DNA from: Legionella nagasakiensis
Lineage (GTDB): Bacteria > Pseudomonadota > Gammaproteobacteria > Legionellales > Legionellaceae
Direction: 5' to 3'
DNA: 57,716 nt
NCBI RefSeq assembly: GCF_900639915.1
Contig: NZ_CAAAID010000001.1
Span: 292,146-349,861, forward strand
In this document: one piece after another, positions 44,672-53,392 of the stretch
Position numbering within the stretch: the first letter of the stretch is position 1
How the letters are laid out: each line of letters opens with the position of its first letter
Notes under the pieces: model-generated
The model's input: the letters and a program-made list of their open reading frames with translations, nothing else
What the model was told of the DNA's origin: nothing
Database searches by the model: none
Made by a program: the position numbers and the translations under genes

Positions 44672-45400
44672 ATGTCAACGCTTTATCAATACTCTCATTT
44701 TCTAGCTGTTACCAATGGTTGTTACGACGGGAATCTATCTATTAAAGAGTTAAAAAAACATGGAAATATTGGTTTAGGAACATTTAATTCTTTAGATGGT
44801 GAATTAGTTGTAGTTAATAATAATTTTTATCATTGCTCTAATGGGTGCGTGCGTGTCGCATTCGATCATGAAATGCTTCCTTGGGCCGCTGTGACGAACT
44901 TTCAATCTGAAAAATTTGTTACTATAAATGATATTTCTTCAATTAGTGAACTTGAACTTAGATTATTAGCCCATTTCCCATCAAAAAATTATCCCATCGC
45001 TCTTTATATAGAGAGTGATGTAGAAAATATTGCATTGGGGAGTGTGCCAAAACAAAAAAGGCCTTATAAACCAATCTTACAGGTTATTGATGAATCCATA
45101 TTTATTAATACCGGTAGAATTAATGCCAAGATAGTTGGATTTTATGCGCCTGGATTTATCTATCCTATAAAATCGAATGGTATACATTTGCACTTTATAG
45201 ATAAAAATATATGTATTGGTGGTCATATTTTAGATCTTAACCTAATTTCAGCAAAAATTTATTGGCAACAAATAGATGCATTAAATGTTATTTTTCCACA
45301 ATTTGATGAATATAAGCATGCAGATTTAAAATTAGACATTCATAGCTCACATTTACCAAAGTTTGAAGATAAATTAAAAAGAAATCATAAAATGGAATGA
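44672..45400 (+). CDS. Alpha-acetolactate decarboxylase-like protein in the O-antigen locus
   Basis: The 242-residue protein matches the acetolactate decarboxylase fold: GTFNSLDGELVVVNN (Glu44 equals a metal-site Glu), SVPKQKRPYKPILQVI, and GFYAPGF...GIHLHFIDKNICIGGHILDL with the zinc histidines at about 172, 174 and 185. In the family the motif before SVPKQ normally holds an active-site Arg (R-S/T-V-P); here the residue is Gly (ALGSVPKQ), so the classic reaction may be lost. It has no signal peptide. It sits between the acetyltransferase and the 2-epimerase, which suggests it was recruited for the O-antigen sugar, but no such role is known to me. The fold call is fairly firm and the function is not. 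Confidence 0.7.
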   Translation: MSTLYQYSHFLAVTNGCYDGNLSIKELKKHGNIGLGTFNSLDGELVVVNNNFYHCSNGCVRVAFDHEMLPWAAVTNFQSEKFVTINDISSISELELRLLAHFPSKNYPIALYIESDVENIALGSVPKQKRPYKPILQVIDESIFINTGRINAKIVGFYAPGFIYPIKSNGIHLHFIDKNICIGGHILDLNLISAKIYWQQIDALNVIFPQFDEYKHADLKLDIHSSHLPKFEDKLKRNHKME

Positions 45401-45466
45401 TATAAATTATTAATTGAAGGTATATTCAAGGAATTGCACTGAATACCCTATAAGGTAGTAGAAATT

Positions 45467-46576
45467 ATGAAAGTATGCACAATTGTTGGTGCTCGTCCTC
45501 AATTTGTCAAGGCAGCCACTGTTTCCAGAATAATAGCGTTAATGCCAGATGTTCATGAACTTATCATACATACTGGGCAGCATTATGATGCTAATATGTC
45601 TGAGCAGTTTTTTAAGGAATTAAATATTCCAAGACCAGGTTATAACTTGAATATTGGATCCAGTTTACATGGAAAACAGACCGGTCTGATGCTTGCAAGT
45701 ATTGAAGATGTGTTATTACAGGAAAAACCTGACTGGGTGCTGGTTTATGGTGATACCAACTCAACTTTGGCTGGCACTTTGGCTGCGGTAAAATTACATA
45801 TCCCTGTTGCACATGTGGAAGCTGGATTACGATCTTTCAATCGTAAAATGCCAGAAGAAATTAACCGAATTACAGCAGATCATTTAAGTACAATTTTATT
45901 TGCTCCAACTGAAAATGGTTATCAACAATTACTCAAAGAGGGGATTTCCTCTAAGCAGATATTTAATATCGGTGACGTGATGTATGATGCTACTCTCTAT
46001 TATAATGAACACAATGCAGGTCGTAGAACAATTGTTGATGATTTAAGGTTGCAAGCCCAATCATATTGTCTAGCTACTATTCATCGTGCGGAAAATACAG
46101 ATAATGAACAAAGACTGAATAATATTTGCAATGCATTAATTGAGCTTAGCCATTCAGTCCAAATTATTCTTCCTTTGCATCCCAGAACTAGAATGGCGCT
46201 TGAAAAACAACATTTATTGGAAAAACTAAAACATTATCTCTCACTTATTGAGCCAGTTGGATATCTTGATATGTTAGCTCTAGAAAAAACTGCTAAGTTT
46301 ATTGTCACCGATTCTGGAGGTGTACAGAAAGAGGCGTATTTCAATAGAGTTCCTTGTATTACATTACGAGATGAAACTGAATGGATTGAGTTAGTTGATT
46401 CAGGTTGGAATCAATTATGTTCTCCAAATACGTCGTTTTCTTTAATTCCTTTACTTAGAGAGAGCGTGGCAAAATCATCGGTGAACAGTGAGCAGTTATA
46501 TGGAGATGGAAATGCTGCAAGGAAAATCATTGAAATTTTGTGTTCATTGTATAAGGAATCAAAATTCCATATTTAG
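45467..46576 (+). CDS. UDP-GlcNAc(3NAc)A 2-epimerase, WbpI-like
   Basis: Non-hydrolysing UDP-GlcNAc 2-epimerase family enzyme of 369 residues. It begins MKVCTIVGARPQFVKAATVSRI and has HTGQHYDANMSEQFF, VLVYGDTNSTLAG, HVEAGLRSFNRKMPEEINR and VTDSGGVQKEAYF. These are the family signatures. It would convert UDP-GlcNAc(3NAc)A to the manno form, completing the Wbp pathway. WecB is the alternative, but the pathway context favours WbpI. Confidence 0.88.
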   Translation: MKVCTIVGARPQFVKAATVSRIIALMPDVHELIIHTGQHYDANMSEQFFKELNIPRPGYNLNIGSSLHGKQTGLMLASIEDVLLQEKPDWVLVYGDTNSTLAGTLAAVKLHIPVAHVEAGLRSFNRKMPEEINRITADHLSTILFAPTENGYQQLLKEGISSKQIFNIGDVMYDATLYYNEHNAGRRTIVDDLRLQAQSYCLATIHRAENTDNEQRLNNICNALIELSHSVQIILPLHPRTRMALEKQHLLEKLKHYLSLIEPVGYLDMLALEKTAKFIVTDSGGVQKEAYFNRVPCITLRDETEWIELVDSGWNQLCSPNTSFSLIPLLRESVAKSSVNSEQLYGDGNAARKIIEILCSLYKESKFHI

Positions 46577-46638
46577 TTAAAAAAATAATGGATAATAGTA
46601 AATTTGTAGCGTGATTCATACGGTAATATAAAAAATCT

Positions 46639-47442
46639 ATGAGTATTTTAAAGTTTTTTAAAGATCCTTTTTTTTTAATAGGAAAGCATTTGCCTCTATT
46701 AAAAGCAGTGGCTTTTTCTGAGATTAGTCAGCGTTATGCTGGATCTATTATAGGATTAGCTTGGGGATTATTATATCCAATAATTTTATTTTTTATTTAT
46801 TCAACTCTATATTTGGTTATTTTTAAAATTAAGCCAATTGAGATGACTGCGAATATGTACATTATTTATATTATGAGTGGTTTATTGCCATTTTTAGGTT
46901 TTTCTGAGGCATTGAATGCGGGGACAGCCTCATTATTAAATAAAAAATCTCTTTTATTGAATACAGTGTATCCTTCTGAATTCATCCCACTGCAAACTGT
47001 ATTAGCAAGTCATATAACCTTATTTATTGGTATATTTTTACTAGTTGCAGCTAATATTATTTTACTCAATAAATTACATTGGGCGATAGTTATCGTTCCA
47101 TATCTAGTTATTTTACAGTTAATGTTTACTATTGGGTTGGTTTGGGTTCTTTCAATATTAAATTTGCTGCTTAAGGATATACAGCAATCATTATCATTTA
47201 TTACAATGCTATTGATGATCGTGAGTCCCATAGCTTATACCCCTTCTATGGTTCCCAGAGCGTTAAAATTCATAATATATTTTAATCCTTTTTCTTATTA
47301 TGTTTGGACTTACCAAGATATCTTTGTTTATGGTCGTGTGACTCAAAATATTCTAATTGCAACTATTATTAGCGCGGTTACATTTACATCTGGCTATAAA
47401 TTTTATAATAAAACTAAAAAGGTTTTTTATGAGTTTGCATGA
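46639..47442 (+). CDS. wzm: O-antigen ABC transporter permease Wzm
   Basis: ABC-2-type permease of 267 residues with about six membrane segments that exports the completed polymer. It shows the N-terminal interface helix region AVAFSEISQRYAGSIIGLAWGLL and the C-terminal VSPIAYTPSMVP and YFNPFSYYVWTYQD motifs typical of polysaccharide exporters. The overlapping next gene, the ATPase Wzt, confirms the pairing. Use of this exporter means the chain is completed in the cytoplasm and no Wzy polymerase is needed. Confidence 0.9.
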   Translation: MSILKFFKDPFFLIGKHLPLLKAVAFSEISQRYAGSIIGLAWGLLYPIILFFIYSTLYLVIFKIKPIEMTANMYIIYIMSGLLPFLGFSEALNAGTASLLNKKSLLLNTVYPSEFIPLQTVLASHITLFIGIFLLVAANIILLNKLHWAIVIVPYLVILQLMFTIGLVWVLSILNLLLKDIQQSLSFITMLLMIVSPIAYTPSMVPRALKFIIYFNPFSYYVWTYQDIFVYGRVTQNILIATIISAVTFTSGYKFYNKTKKVFYEFA

Positions 47443-48835
47443 AAAAGAAGCTATTGTTTTTCAGAACATTTCAAAAATTTATCGCCTTTATAGTAACAAA
47501 TGGCAAATGGTAAAAGATGCACTAGGATTTAAAGTTAAAGGTAATGTTCAAGAATTTTATGCACTTAAAAACATTAATTTAACTATAAGAAAAGGAGAGA
47601 GGGTTGGCATAATTGGTAGAAATGGAGCCGGTAAGTCAACTTTATTAAAATTAATCACTGGTAACTTTCGACAATCTAACGGCAATTTATATATTAATGG
47701 AAATGTACAAGCATTAATGAATACGGGAGTAGGTTTTCATCCAGAATTTACTGGTCTTGAAAATATTAAAGCTTCTTTATTGTATAATGGTTTATCAAAT
47801 AATCAGCTTTCATCAGCTATTGAGGATATTATTGATTTTGTTGAATTAGGAGAATTTCTTGAACAACCATTCAAAACCTATTCTCTGGGGATGCAGTCGA
47901 GATTGCACTTTGCAGTAGCAACTGCTATTCGGCCAGAAATCTTGATTGTCGATGAGGTATTAGGTGCTGGCGATGCGTATTTTTCTGCTAAGTCTGCTGA
48001 GCGCATGAAAAAACTTACAAACTCAGGTTGTACTTTATTACTGGTTTCTCATGCAACAGCACAAATTTTACAATTTTGTGAAAAGGCTATATGGTTAGAA
48101 TGTGGTGAGAAAATTAAAGAAGGTACGGCTCTTGAAGTTGTAAAAATATATGAAGAATATACAAAAAAATTAGAGCTAGAAGCTAAAGAGAAAAATACAA
48201 ACAAAATATCATCGTCTACCTCTTCTTCAAAAATTATTCAATCTAAATGGTTACGAGAAAAAATATTACGTGATGTTTTAAGCATAGTTGATGACAGCAA
48301 CCACAATAAAGAAACTGGCTGTAATGTAACTCATGGTGGATTGTCTCGTTGGAAACCAACGGCGGAAGGTCTATGTATCACATCAGTAAATGTGCTAGAT
48401 CAAAACGAGCAGCCTTGCTTTGTTCTAAATCCGGGTAAAAATTTAACTTTTAATATAGAATTCGAAGCGTTGCAAAGCGATGGATATAATTGCTATTTCG
48501 TTATTATGATTTTTAATGCAGAAGGAAAAACTATAACGAGACATCGTAGTCCGCTATATCAGTTAAATTTAAATCGTGGAGAAAGATACCAAGCTAAATT
48601 AGTATATGAAAAAATTTTATTTGGGGCTGGACATTATGTGTTTAGTGCAGCTATTTTCAAACATTTTGGAGAAAATGCTGAGTATTATGATTTACTTTCT
48701 AGAAGTTTCGAATTTAATATCAGCAGTTATGATGATGATCCTTCTCTCTTTTATCATCCAGCAATATGGCATGATAAGATTATTGAATTAAGCTCTGTAG
48801 ATACTAAAGATGATTTAATCACGATGATGAATTAG
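47429..48835 (+). CDS. wzt: O-antigen ABC transporter ATPase Wzt with C-terminal glycan-binding domain
   Basis: Cytoplasmic ATPase partner of Wzm, 468 residues. The N-terminal domain has the Walker A GRNGAGKST (about 63-71), signature YSLGMQSR (about 151), and Walker B EILIVDEVLGAGD. A linker (about 235-300) and a beta-sandwich Wzt_C domain (about 305-460) follow. In capped systems this domain binds the modified non-reducing end, so the nearby methyl- and sulfotransferases may make its ligand. The ATG at 47429 overlaps the wzm end by 14 bp. Confidence 0.9.
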   Translation: MSLHEKEAIVFQNISKIYRLYSNKWQMVKDALGFKVKGNVQEFYALKNINLTIRKGERVGIIGRNGAGKSTLLKLITGNFRQSNGNLYINGNVQALMNTGVGFHPEFTGLENIKASLLYNGLSNNQLSSAIEDIIDFVELGEFLEQPFKTYSLGMQSRLHFAVATAIRPEILIVDEVLGAGDAYFSAKSAERMKKLTNSGCTLLLVSHATAQILQFCEKAIWLECGEKIKEGTALEVVKIYEEYTKKLELEAKEKNTNKISSSTSSSKIIQSKWLREKILRDVLSIVDDSNHNKETGCNVTHGGLSRWKPTAEGLCITSVNVLDQNEQPCFVLNPGKNLTFNIEFEALQSDGYNCYFVIMIFNAEGKTITRHRSPLYQLNLNRGERYQAKLVYEKILFGAGHYVFSAAIFKHFGENAEYYDLLSRSFEFNISSYDDDPSLFYHPAIWHDKIIELSSVDTKDDLITMMN

Positions 48836-48857
48836 AAAAATTAAGATAGGATAAGAA

Positions 48858-50036
48858 ATGTTGATTTGTCCCAACTGTAGAAAACATAGTGATTGTCATG
48901 ATTTAGGGCAATGTGGTTTTTGTGACTGGAAATTGACATATAAAAATGAAATCCCTTTGTATTTTTCTAATGACGACTTAGCATCAGAGGATTTTAGTTC
49001 ATACTTTAATGATTATGAACAGATGAGTATTAATAATCTTAATGCTACCGAAGAATATGGTTCTTATTTAGAAGTTCAGAATAATAAATTATATACATAT
49101 TGTGGAGCATTAAGGGGGAAGAGCGTTTGTGAGGTTGGTTTTGGGCGAGGATATTTATTAAAGAAGATCTTACAGGATAATCCAGAAAAATTAATAGGTA
49201 TTGATATTAGCCCTACATATACTAAAAGATTAAAAAATGAGTTGTCTCATCTTAAAAATCTAAAATTAATTATGGCAAATGCTGAAAATATTCCATATAA
49301 AAATGAATTTGATTGTATCATTGCCTCAGATATCTTAGAGCATGTTTTAAATCCAGGTAATTTTATTTTTTGTGTTAATCAAGCTCTTAATGTAGGGGGA
49401 AAATTTATAGTAAGAGTTCCTTGTAATGAAAATATTGTTAAGTATTCTAAATACTTAGGATGTCAATATAAGTATGCTCATTTAAGAAATTTTAATAAAA
49501 AAAGTCTGAAAGCAATATTACATTCTTCTGGTTTTAAAATAAAAAAAATCCACTATGATGGATACCTTGCAAGTGAAAAAAGAAGTATCTTCAAAAATAG
49601 TAAGATTTTAAATTACTTCTTCAACTTTTGCGTTGAAAGATTTATTAATCAAAAAGGAGTAATAGTTTTAAATAATTTTATTTCAAAAATCTTGATGAAA
49701 CCAATTGAGATTGTATTGGTTTGTGAAAAAATCAGAGAGTTGATTTCCCCTTTCGAGAGTCCAGAAATAAAAAACTTTTATATGAAAGATAATTATTACA
49801 CATTGGAATGGGAATATGAGCATTATATTCCAAATTCTGGATTTGGTTTTATTCTTAACATTTCTGATAATTCAGGTAAAGTCCACTTTAGTAAGAATAT
49901 TGGAGATGCTTTAGCATATGGAGTTGATTTGTCATTTTTAAATGTAAAAAAACAATATGTAGCTAATGTATATGCTACGTATGAAGGAAGTATGCTGACA
50001 GGTCCTTCTGAAGACTATATTTTTGATTTAATTTAA
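48858..50036 (+). CDS. SAM methyltransferase with N-terminal zinc ribbon
   Basis: A 392-residue protein. An N-terminal zinc-ribbon-like segment carries two CxxC pairs (Cys4/7 and Cys19/22). A class I methyltransferase domain follows with SVCEVGFGRGYLLKKIL (motif I), LIGIDISPTYTKRL, and CIIASDILEHVLNPGNF. A C-terminal extension of about 130 residues looks beta-rich (TLEWEYEHYIPNSGFGF). In O-antigen clusters such enzymes methylate the chain or its end; the exact position is unknown. It lies 22 bp after wzt, fitting a terminal-cap modification role. Confidence 0.75.
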   Translation: MLICPNCRKHSDCHDLGQCGFCDWKLTYKNEIPLYFSNDDLASEDFSSYFNDYEQMSINNLNATEEYGSYLEVQNNKLYTYCGALRGKSVCEVGFGRGYLLKKILQDNPEKLIGIDISPTYTKRLKNELSHLKNLKLIMANAENIPYKNEFDCIIASDILEHVLNPGNFIFCVNQALNVGGKFIVRVPCNENIVKYSKYLGCQYKYAHLRNFNKKSLKAILHSSGFKIKKIHYDGYLASEKRSIFKNSKILNYFFNFCVERFINQKGVIVLNNFISKILMKPIEIVLVCEKIRELISPFESPEIKNFYMKDNYYTLEWEYEHYIPNSGFGFILNISDNSGKVHFSKNIGDALAYGVDLSFLNVKKQYVANVYATYEGSMLTGPSEDYIFDLI

Positions 50037-50058
50037 ATTATAACTCAATGGTGCCATA

Positions 50059-50991
50059 ATGAATTTTTCGATGGAAAAAATTCAACATGAATTGTTTTTG
50101 ATCGCTGAAAAAGTATCTCCATCATGTATTTTTATAATTGGAGCTCCTAGAACTGGTAGCACCATCTTATATCAAGCTCTTATACATGTATATAAATTGG
50201 GTTATATTGCCAACATTACGAATGATTTTTTCTTTAAATACCCCACTATTGGATTTGCTTTGCATGCTGCAAATGTGACAAATACTCAAATTTTATCTAA
50301 AAATAAGTATGGAAAAACCAAAGGTATTTTTCAACCTTCAGAGGGTTCTTTTGTATTAAAAGAATGGTTTGGGGGTGAGCATCCTTCACAAACCCGAAGT
50401 CATGAAATACTTAATGATGTAGCTGCAGAACATTTCACTAAAAGTATAAAATATGCCAATTTTGCATTTAATAATCCTTTTCTTATAAAGAATCCATGGA
50501 ATTGTTTTCGCATAAAAGCCATTTCTCGTTTATTACCTAATGCTCGATTTATATGGATTAGAAGAAATATGGCGGCCAGTGCGAAATCAGATCTCGATTC
50601 ACGATATATAAATCAAGGAGATCCTTGTAAATGGAATTCTGCTACGCCTCAAAAAATTTCTGAATTGCAAGACAGACCTTATTGGGAACAAGTAGTAGAA
50701 AATCAGTTTGAATTTAATATTGCCATTCAAAAGGATCTAAATAGTATAGAGAAAAACCGCTTTGTAGAGGTTTGGTACGAAGATTTTTGTAGGAATCCTG
50801 TTGAGATAATTACAAAAATTGGTAAAGAATGTCATCTAACAGAAACCGAAATTTCAGTAAACTTGTTGAATAATTTTGAAATATTGCGATCAGGCGAGAA
50901 TTATCAATTAACCCGTCAAGATATTAATTATGTTGATAACTATATTAAATGTAATATAGGGCGATTTAATGCATTTGTGTATGAGAAATAA
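50059..50991 (+). CDS. Sulfotransferase-family protein
   Basis: A soluble protein of 310 residues with the 5'-phosphosulfate-binding loop IFIIGAPRTGSTILYQAL (about 26-43), the 3'-phosphate-binding segment RFIWIRRNMAASAKSDLDSRY (about 163-183) and a WYEDFCRNPVEII motif, typical of PAPS-dependent carbohydrate sulfotransferases. It would use PAPS to sulfate a glycan or lipid. Sulfation is unusual for a bacterial O-antigen, so it is a notable cluster member; the acceptor cannot be told. Confidence 0.78.
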   Translation: MNFSMEKIQHELFLIAEKVSPSCIFIIGAPRTGSTILYQALIHVYKLGYIANITNDFFFKYPTIGFALHAANVTNTQILSKNKYGKTKGIFQPSEGSFVLKEWFGGEHPSQTRSHEILNDVAAEHFTKSIKYANFAFNNPFLIKNPWNCFRIKAISRLLPNARFIWIRRNMAASAKSDLDSRYINQGDPCKWNSATPQKISELQDRPYWEQVVENQFEFNIAIQKDLNSIEKNRFVEVWYEDFCRNPVEIITKIGKECHLTETEISVNLLNNFEILRSGENYQLTRQDINYVDNYIKCNIGRFNAFVYEK

Positions 50992-51113
50992 TTCTTAATT
51001 TACATGTATATGGATAAGTTTTGTTATTATACATAAGTTTTTCTCTGATTTATTCTTACTTAAAACACATAATTATTTTGAAACTGCTGTAAAAAATTAA
51101 TTGGGAATATTTT

Positions 51114-51812
51114 ATGCAAAATAATGTAATTAGGTATTTTATTTTTGGTGATTCTATTTGTGTTGGACAAGGTGTCTCTATCAATAAGGGATGGGTTGTA
51201 AGGATTGCTCAAGATATTGAAATATTTAATCTTAAAAATAGTAAAAACATATTGCTGGCAAATAGTTCAAGAAATGGAAATACTACAAGACAAGCTTTAG
51301 AACGAATGCCGTATGATGTTCAAAGTCAAGGGGTCGAGATATTATCAATACAGTTTGGTTTGAATGATTGTAATTATTGGGATACAGATAATGGTTTGCC
51401 AAGAGTTAGTCCTAAATCTTTTGAAGCAAATTTAGAGGAAATTATAGCTAGAGGTGTAGTATTTGGGGCAAAAAAAATAATGATTCATACAAATCATCCC
51501 ACCCTGAGAGATAGCGTAAAATCTGGTTTTTTATCACACTCTTACGATGAGAATAACCGTATATATAGCCAAATCATTCGAAAAATAGCTCATAATAACG
51601 AGTATGTTACTTTAATTGATATTGAGAAAAAGTTTAATCAATTTTGTGAAAATGAATCTGTAGAGCTAAAAAGTTTATTATTGCCAGATGGATTACATCT
51701 AAGTGTTTTAGGACATGAGCTCTATTATAAAAGTATTAGTCCTTACATTAATGAAGTTCTTAATTATATTTCTAATATAAAGGCTTCAGCCTCTTTAAAT
51801 GAAGCTGATTGA
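51114..51812 (+). CDS. SGNH/GDSL-family hydrolase
   Basis: A 232-residue esterase-like protein with the SGNH blocks in order: IFGDSICVG (Ser14), ANSSRNGNTT with the block II Asn/Gly, FGLNDC (Asn84) and LPDGLHLSVLGH (Asp192, His195). No signal peptide is evident, so it is likely cytoplasmic. In an O-antigen locus it could add or remove an acyl group on the sugar. The 122 bp upstream is AT-rich without a clear promoter. It overlaps the next gene by 1-3 bp only if the latter uses a TTG start. Confidence 0.8.
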   Translation: MQNNVIRYFIFGDSICVGQGVSINKGWVVRIAQDIEIFNLKNSKNILLANSSRNGNTTRQALERMPYDVQSQGVEILSIQFGLNDCNYWDTDNGLPRVSPKSFEANLEEIIARGVVFGAKKIMIHTNHPTLRDSVKSGFLSHSYDENNRIYSQIIRKIAHNNEYVTLIDIEKKFNQFCENESVELKSLLLPDGLHLSVLGHELYYKSISPYINEVLNYISNIKASASLNEAD

Positions 51813-51820
51813 ATTTAATT

Positions 51821-53365
51821 ATGAAGGCTAATTATATTATTAATACATTGTTTAAGTATTCGAAATTAATAAGTAAAAATCAATCAATAAGATCTTTGAT
51901 TGATTTTATGAAAGTACGTGTTGGATTGATAAGAGAAGTTTTATTTTTTTCCAAAAAAAAAGACAATGATAGCATAAGAAAAATTAGTAGGTATAATCTC
52001 GAAATTGTTAGTGAAATTCCTTATGAACAATTAAAAATTGTTAAAGATTTGACTGCTGAGAAAATGCTTATTATAAGGGAAATGGATATAGAGCAAGCCA
52101 AATTGGCTCTTGGAATTAGTAAAGAGCAGCTCAAAATAGTTAAGTCTCTTGATTTAATTCAATTACGAGAATGTGTTAACTATGTAAATACTAAAAAATT
52201 GAAGCCAGCCATTGAACCTGAGTCTATAATGTCTATCGATATTTCTCAATATCGACACTCTGAGCTTAGTGTTGCGAACGTCTTGATTTTGGCAGATAAC
52301 AATCATCCAGCAAACGTTGTGCAGGATTATATTAATGCTTTCTTGGAGCATTCTCAACATAATATAACCATCTGGAACCCATTAAATACTACTGAAGAGG
52401 ACTTTAGTCTTTTTTTAAATGATTATGATGTAATAATTATTCACTATTCTGTTTGTGTTTTGTTCGAGTATTTTTTGCCAAAATATTTGATGAATAAAAT
52501 TATTAAATATAATGGGCTAAAAATTCAGATTATTCAGGATGAGTTTCGATGGATAAATCGTATGGCAAATAGGTTGGAGTTGCTGGGGATTGATATCCTA
52601 ATTTCATCACTTAATACGGAAAATATTAAGAAAGTATATCATCATTATGGACTAAGATATGTAAAAAAATACCATTCCTTACCTGGTTATGTACCAAATT
52701 ATTTGCTTACTAGGAACTCACCTCCAATAGAAAATAGAAATAATCATCTTACTTATAGAGGGAGGCAACTCCATTATTACTACGGAGCAGTTTCTCAGGA
52801 AAAATCGACAATTGAAACTTATTTTAAGGAGATTTCAAGAAAGTATAACTTGAAGGTTAATTTGGCTTCAAAAGAGGATGAAAGACTATATGGGGAGGAT
52901 TGGATTAACTTAATTCAATCTTCTAAAGCTGTTCTGGGGGTTGAAGGAGGAGCTAGTATTTTTGATTTTGATGAAACAATATCGCTTAACGTAAATAAAT
53001 ACCTAATGTATTATCCAGGGGTTGATTTTTCAATAGTAGCAAAAGAAGTCTTAAAGCCTTATGAAGGTAATATTATTCATAGGACAATAACACCAAGAAT
53101 TTTTGAAGCTATTTGTTTACGTACAGCATTAGTCCTTTATCCAGGTAGTTACTCAAATATACTTATTCCGTGGCAACATTATATTCCAATTGAAAAAGAT
53201 GGAGCAAATGTTTCAGTAGTTGTTGAACGACTTAAAGATGATAGTTATTTAGCAGAAATGACTGATAGGGCATATAGAGAAATTGCACTAAACCCTGAAC
53301 TTCAATTTAAAAATTACATTTCAAAGCTAGATATATTAATTTCAAATGAACTGCGTGCAAAATAA
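51821..53365 (+). CDS. Glycosyltransferase-like paralog 1 with N-terminal helical repeats
   Basis: A 514-residue protein, the first of three related genes. After an N-terminal part with six 11-residue repeats (about 55-120) comes a domain starting VANVLILADNNHPANVV that resembles a GT-B/CgeB-like transferase. Shared landmarks with the other two are IIHYSVC, IQDEFRWINR, YRGRQLHYYYG, YGEDWINLI, GVEGGASIFDFD and TPRIFEAICLRTALVLYPG, then LIPWQHYIPIEKD. The PR-x-FEA-x-x-x-x-T pattern is like the nucleotide-sugar region of GT1/GT4-like enzymes. The start is the ATG at 51821; a TTG 12 bp upstream is possible. It probably assembles the O-antigen repeat or its cap. Confidence 0.65.
   Translation: MKANYIINTLFKYSKLISKNQSIRSLIDFMKVRVGLIREVLFFSKKKDNDSIRKISRYNLEIVSEIPYEQLKIVKDLTAEKMLIIREMDIEQAKLALGISKEQLKIVKSLDLIQLRECVNYVNTKKLKPAIEPESIMSIDISQYRHSELSVANVLILADNNHPANVVQDYINAFLEHSQHNITIWNPLNTTEEDFSLFLNDYDVIIIHYSVCVLFEYFLPKYLMNKIIKYNGLKIQIIQDEFRWINRMANRLELLGIDILISSLNTENIKKVYHHYGLRYVKKYHSLPGYVPNYLLTRNSPPIENRNNHLTYRGRQLHYYYGAVSQEKSTIETYFKEISRKYNLKVNLASKEDERLYGEDWINLIQSSKAVLGVEGGASIFDFDETISLNVNKYLMYYPGVDFSIVAKEVLKPYEGNIIHRTITPRIFEAICLRTALVLYPGSYSNILIPWQHYIPIEKDGANVSVVVERLKDDSYLAEMTDRAYREIALNPELQFKNYISKLDILISNELRAK
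51983..52180 (+). repeat. Six tandem 11-residue repeats in GT paralog 1
   Basis: Residues 55-120 of the protein fall into six 11-residue units, ISRYNLEIVSE, IPYEQLKIVKD, LTAEKMLIIRE, MDIEQAKLALG, ISKEQLKIVKS and LDLIQLRECVN. The consensus is roughly [ILM]-x-x-E-Q-L-K-I-V-K-x. This is a regular helical array and is absent from the two paralogs. Confidence 0.7.
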
Positions 53366-53392
53366 AAGCAAATTTTATATTAAGGAATTAGG

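Noticed and set aside
44672-45400. Reading the gene as an ordinary acetoin-pathway enzyme
   Set aside because: No acetolactate synthase or acetoin gene is nearby, the neighbours are O-antigen genes, and a key Arg appears replaced.
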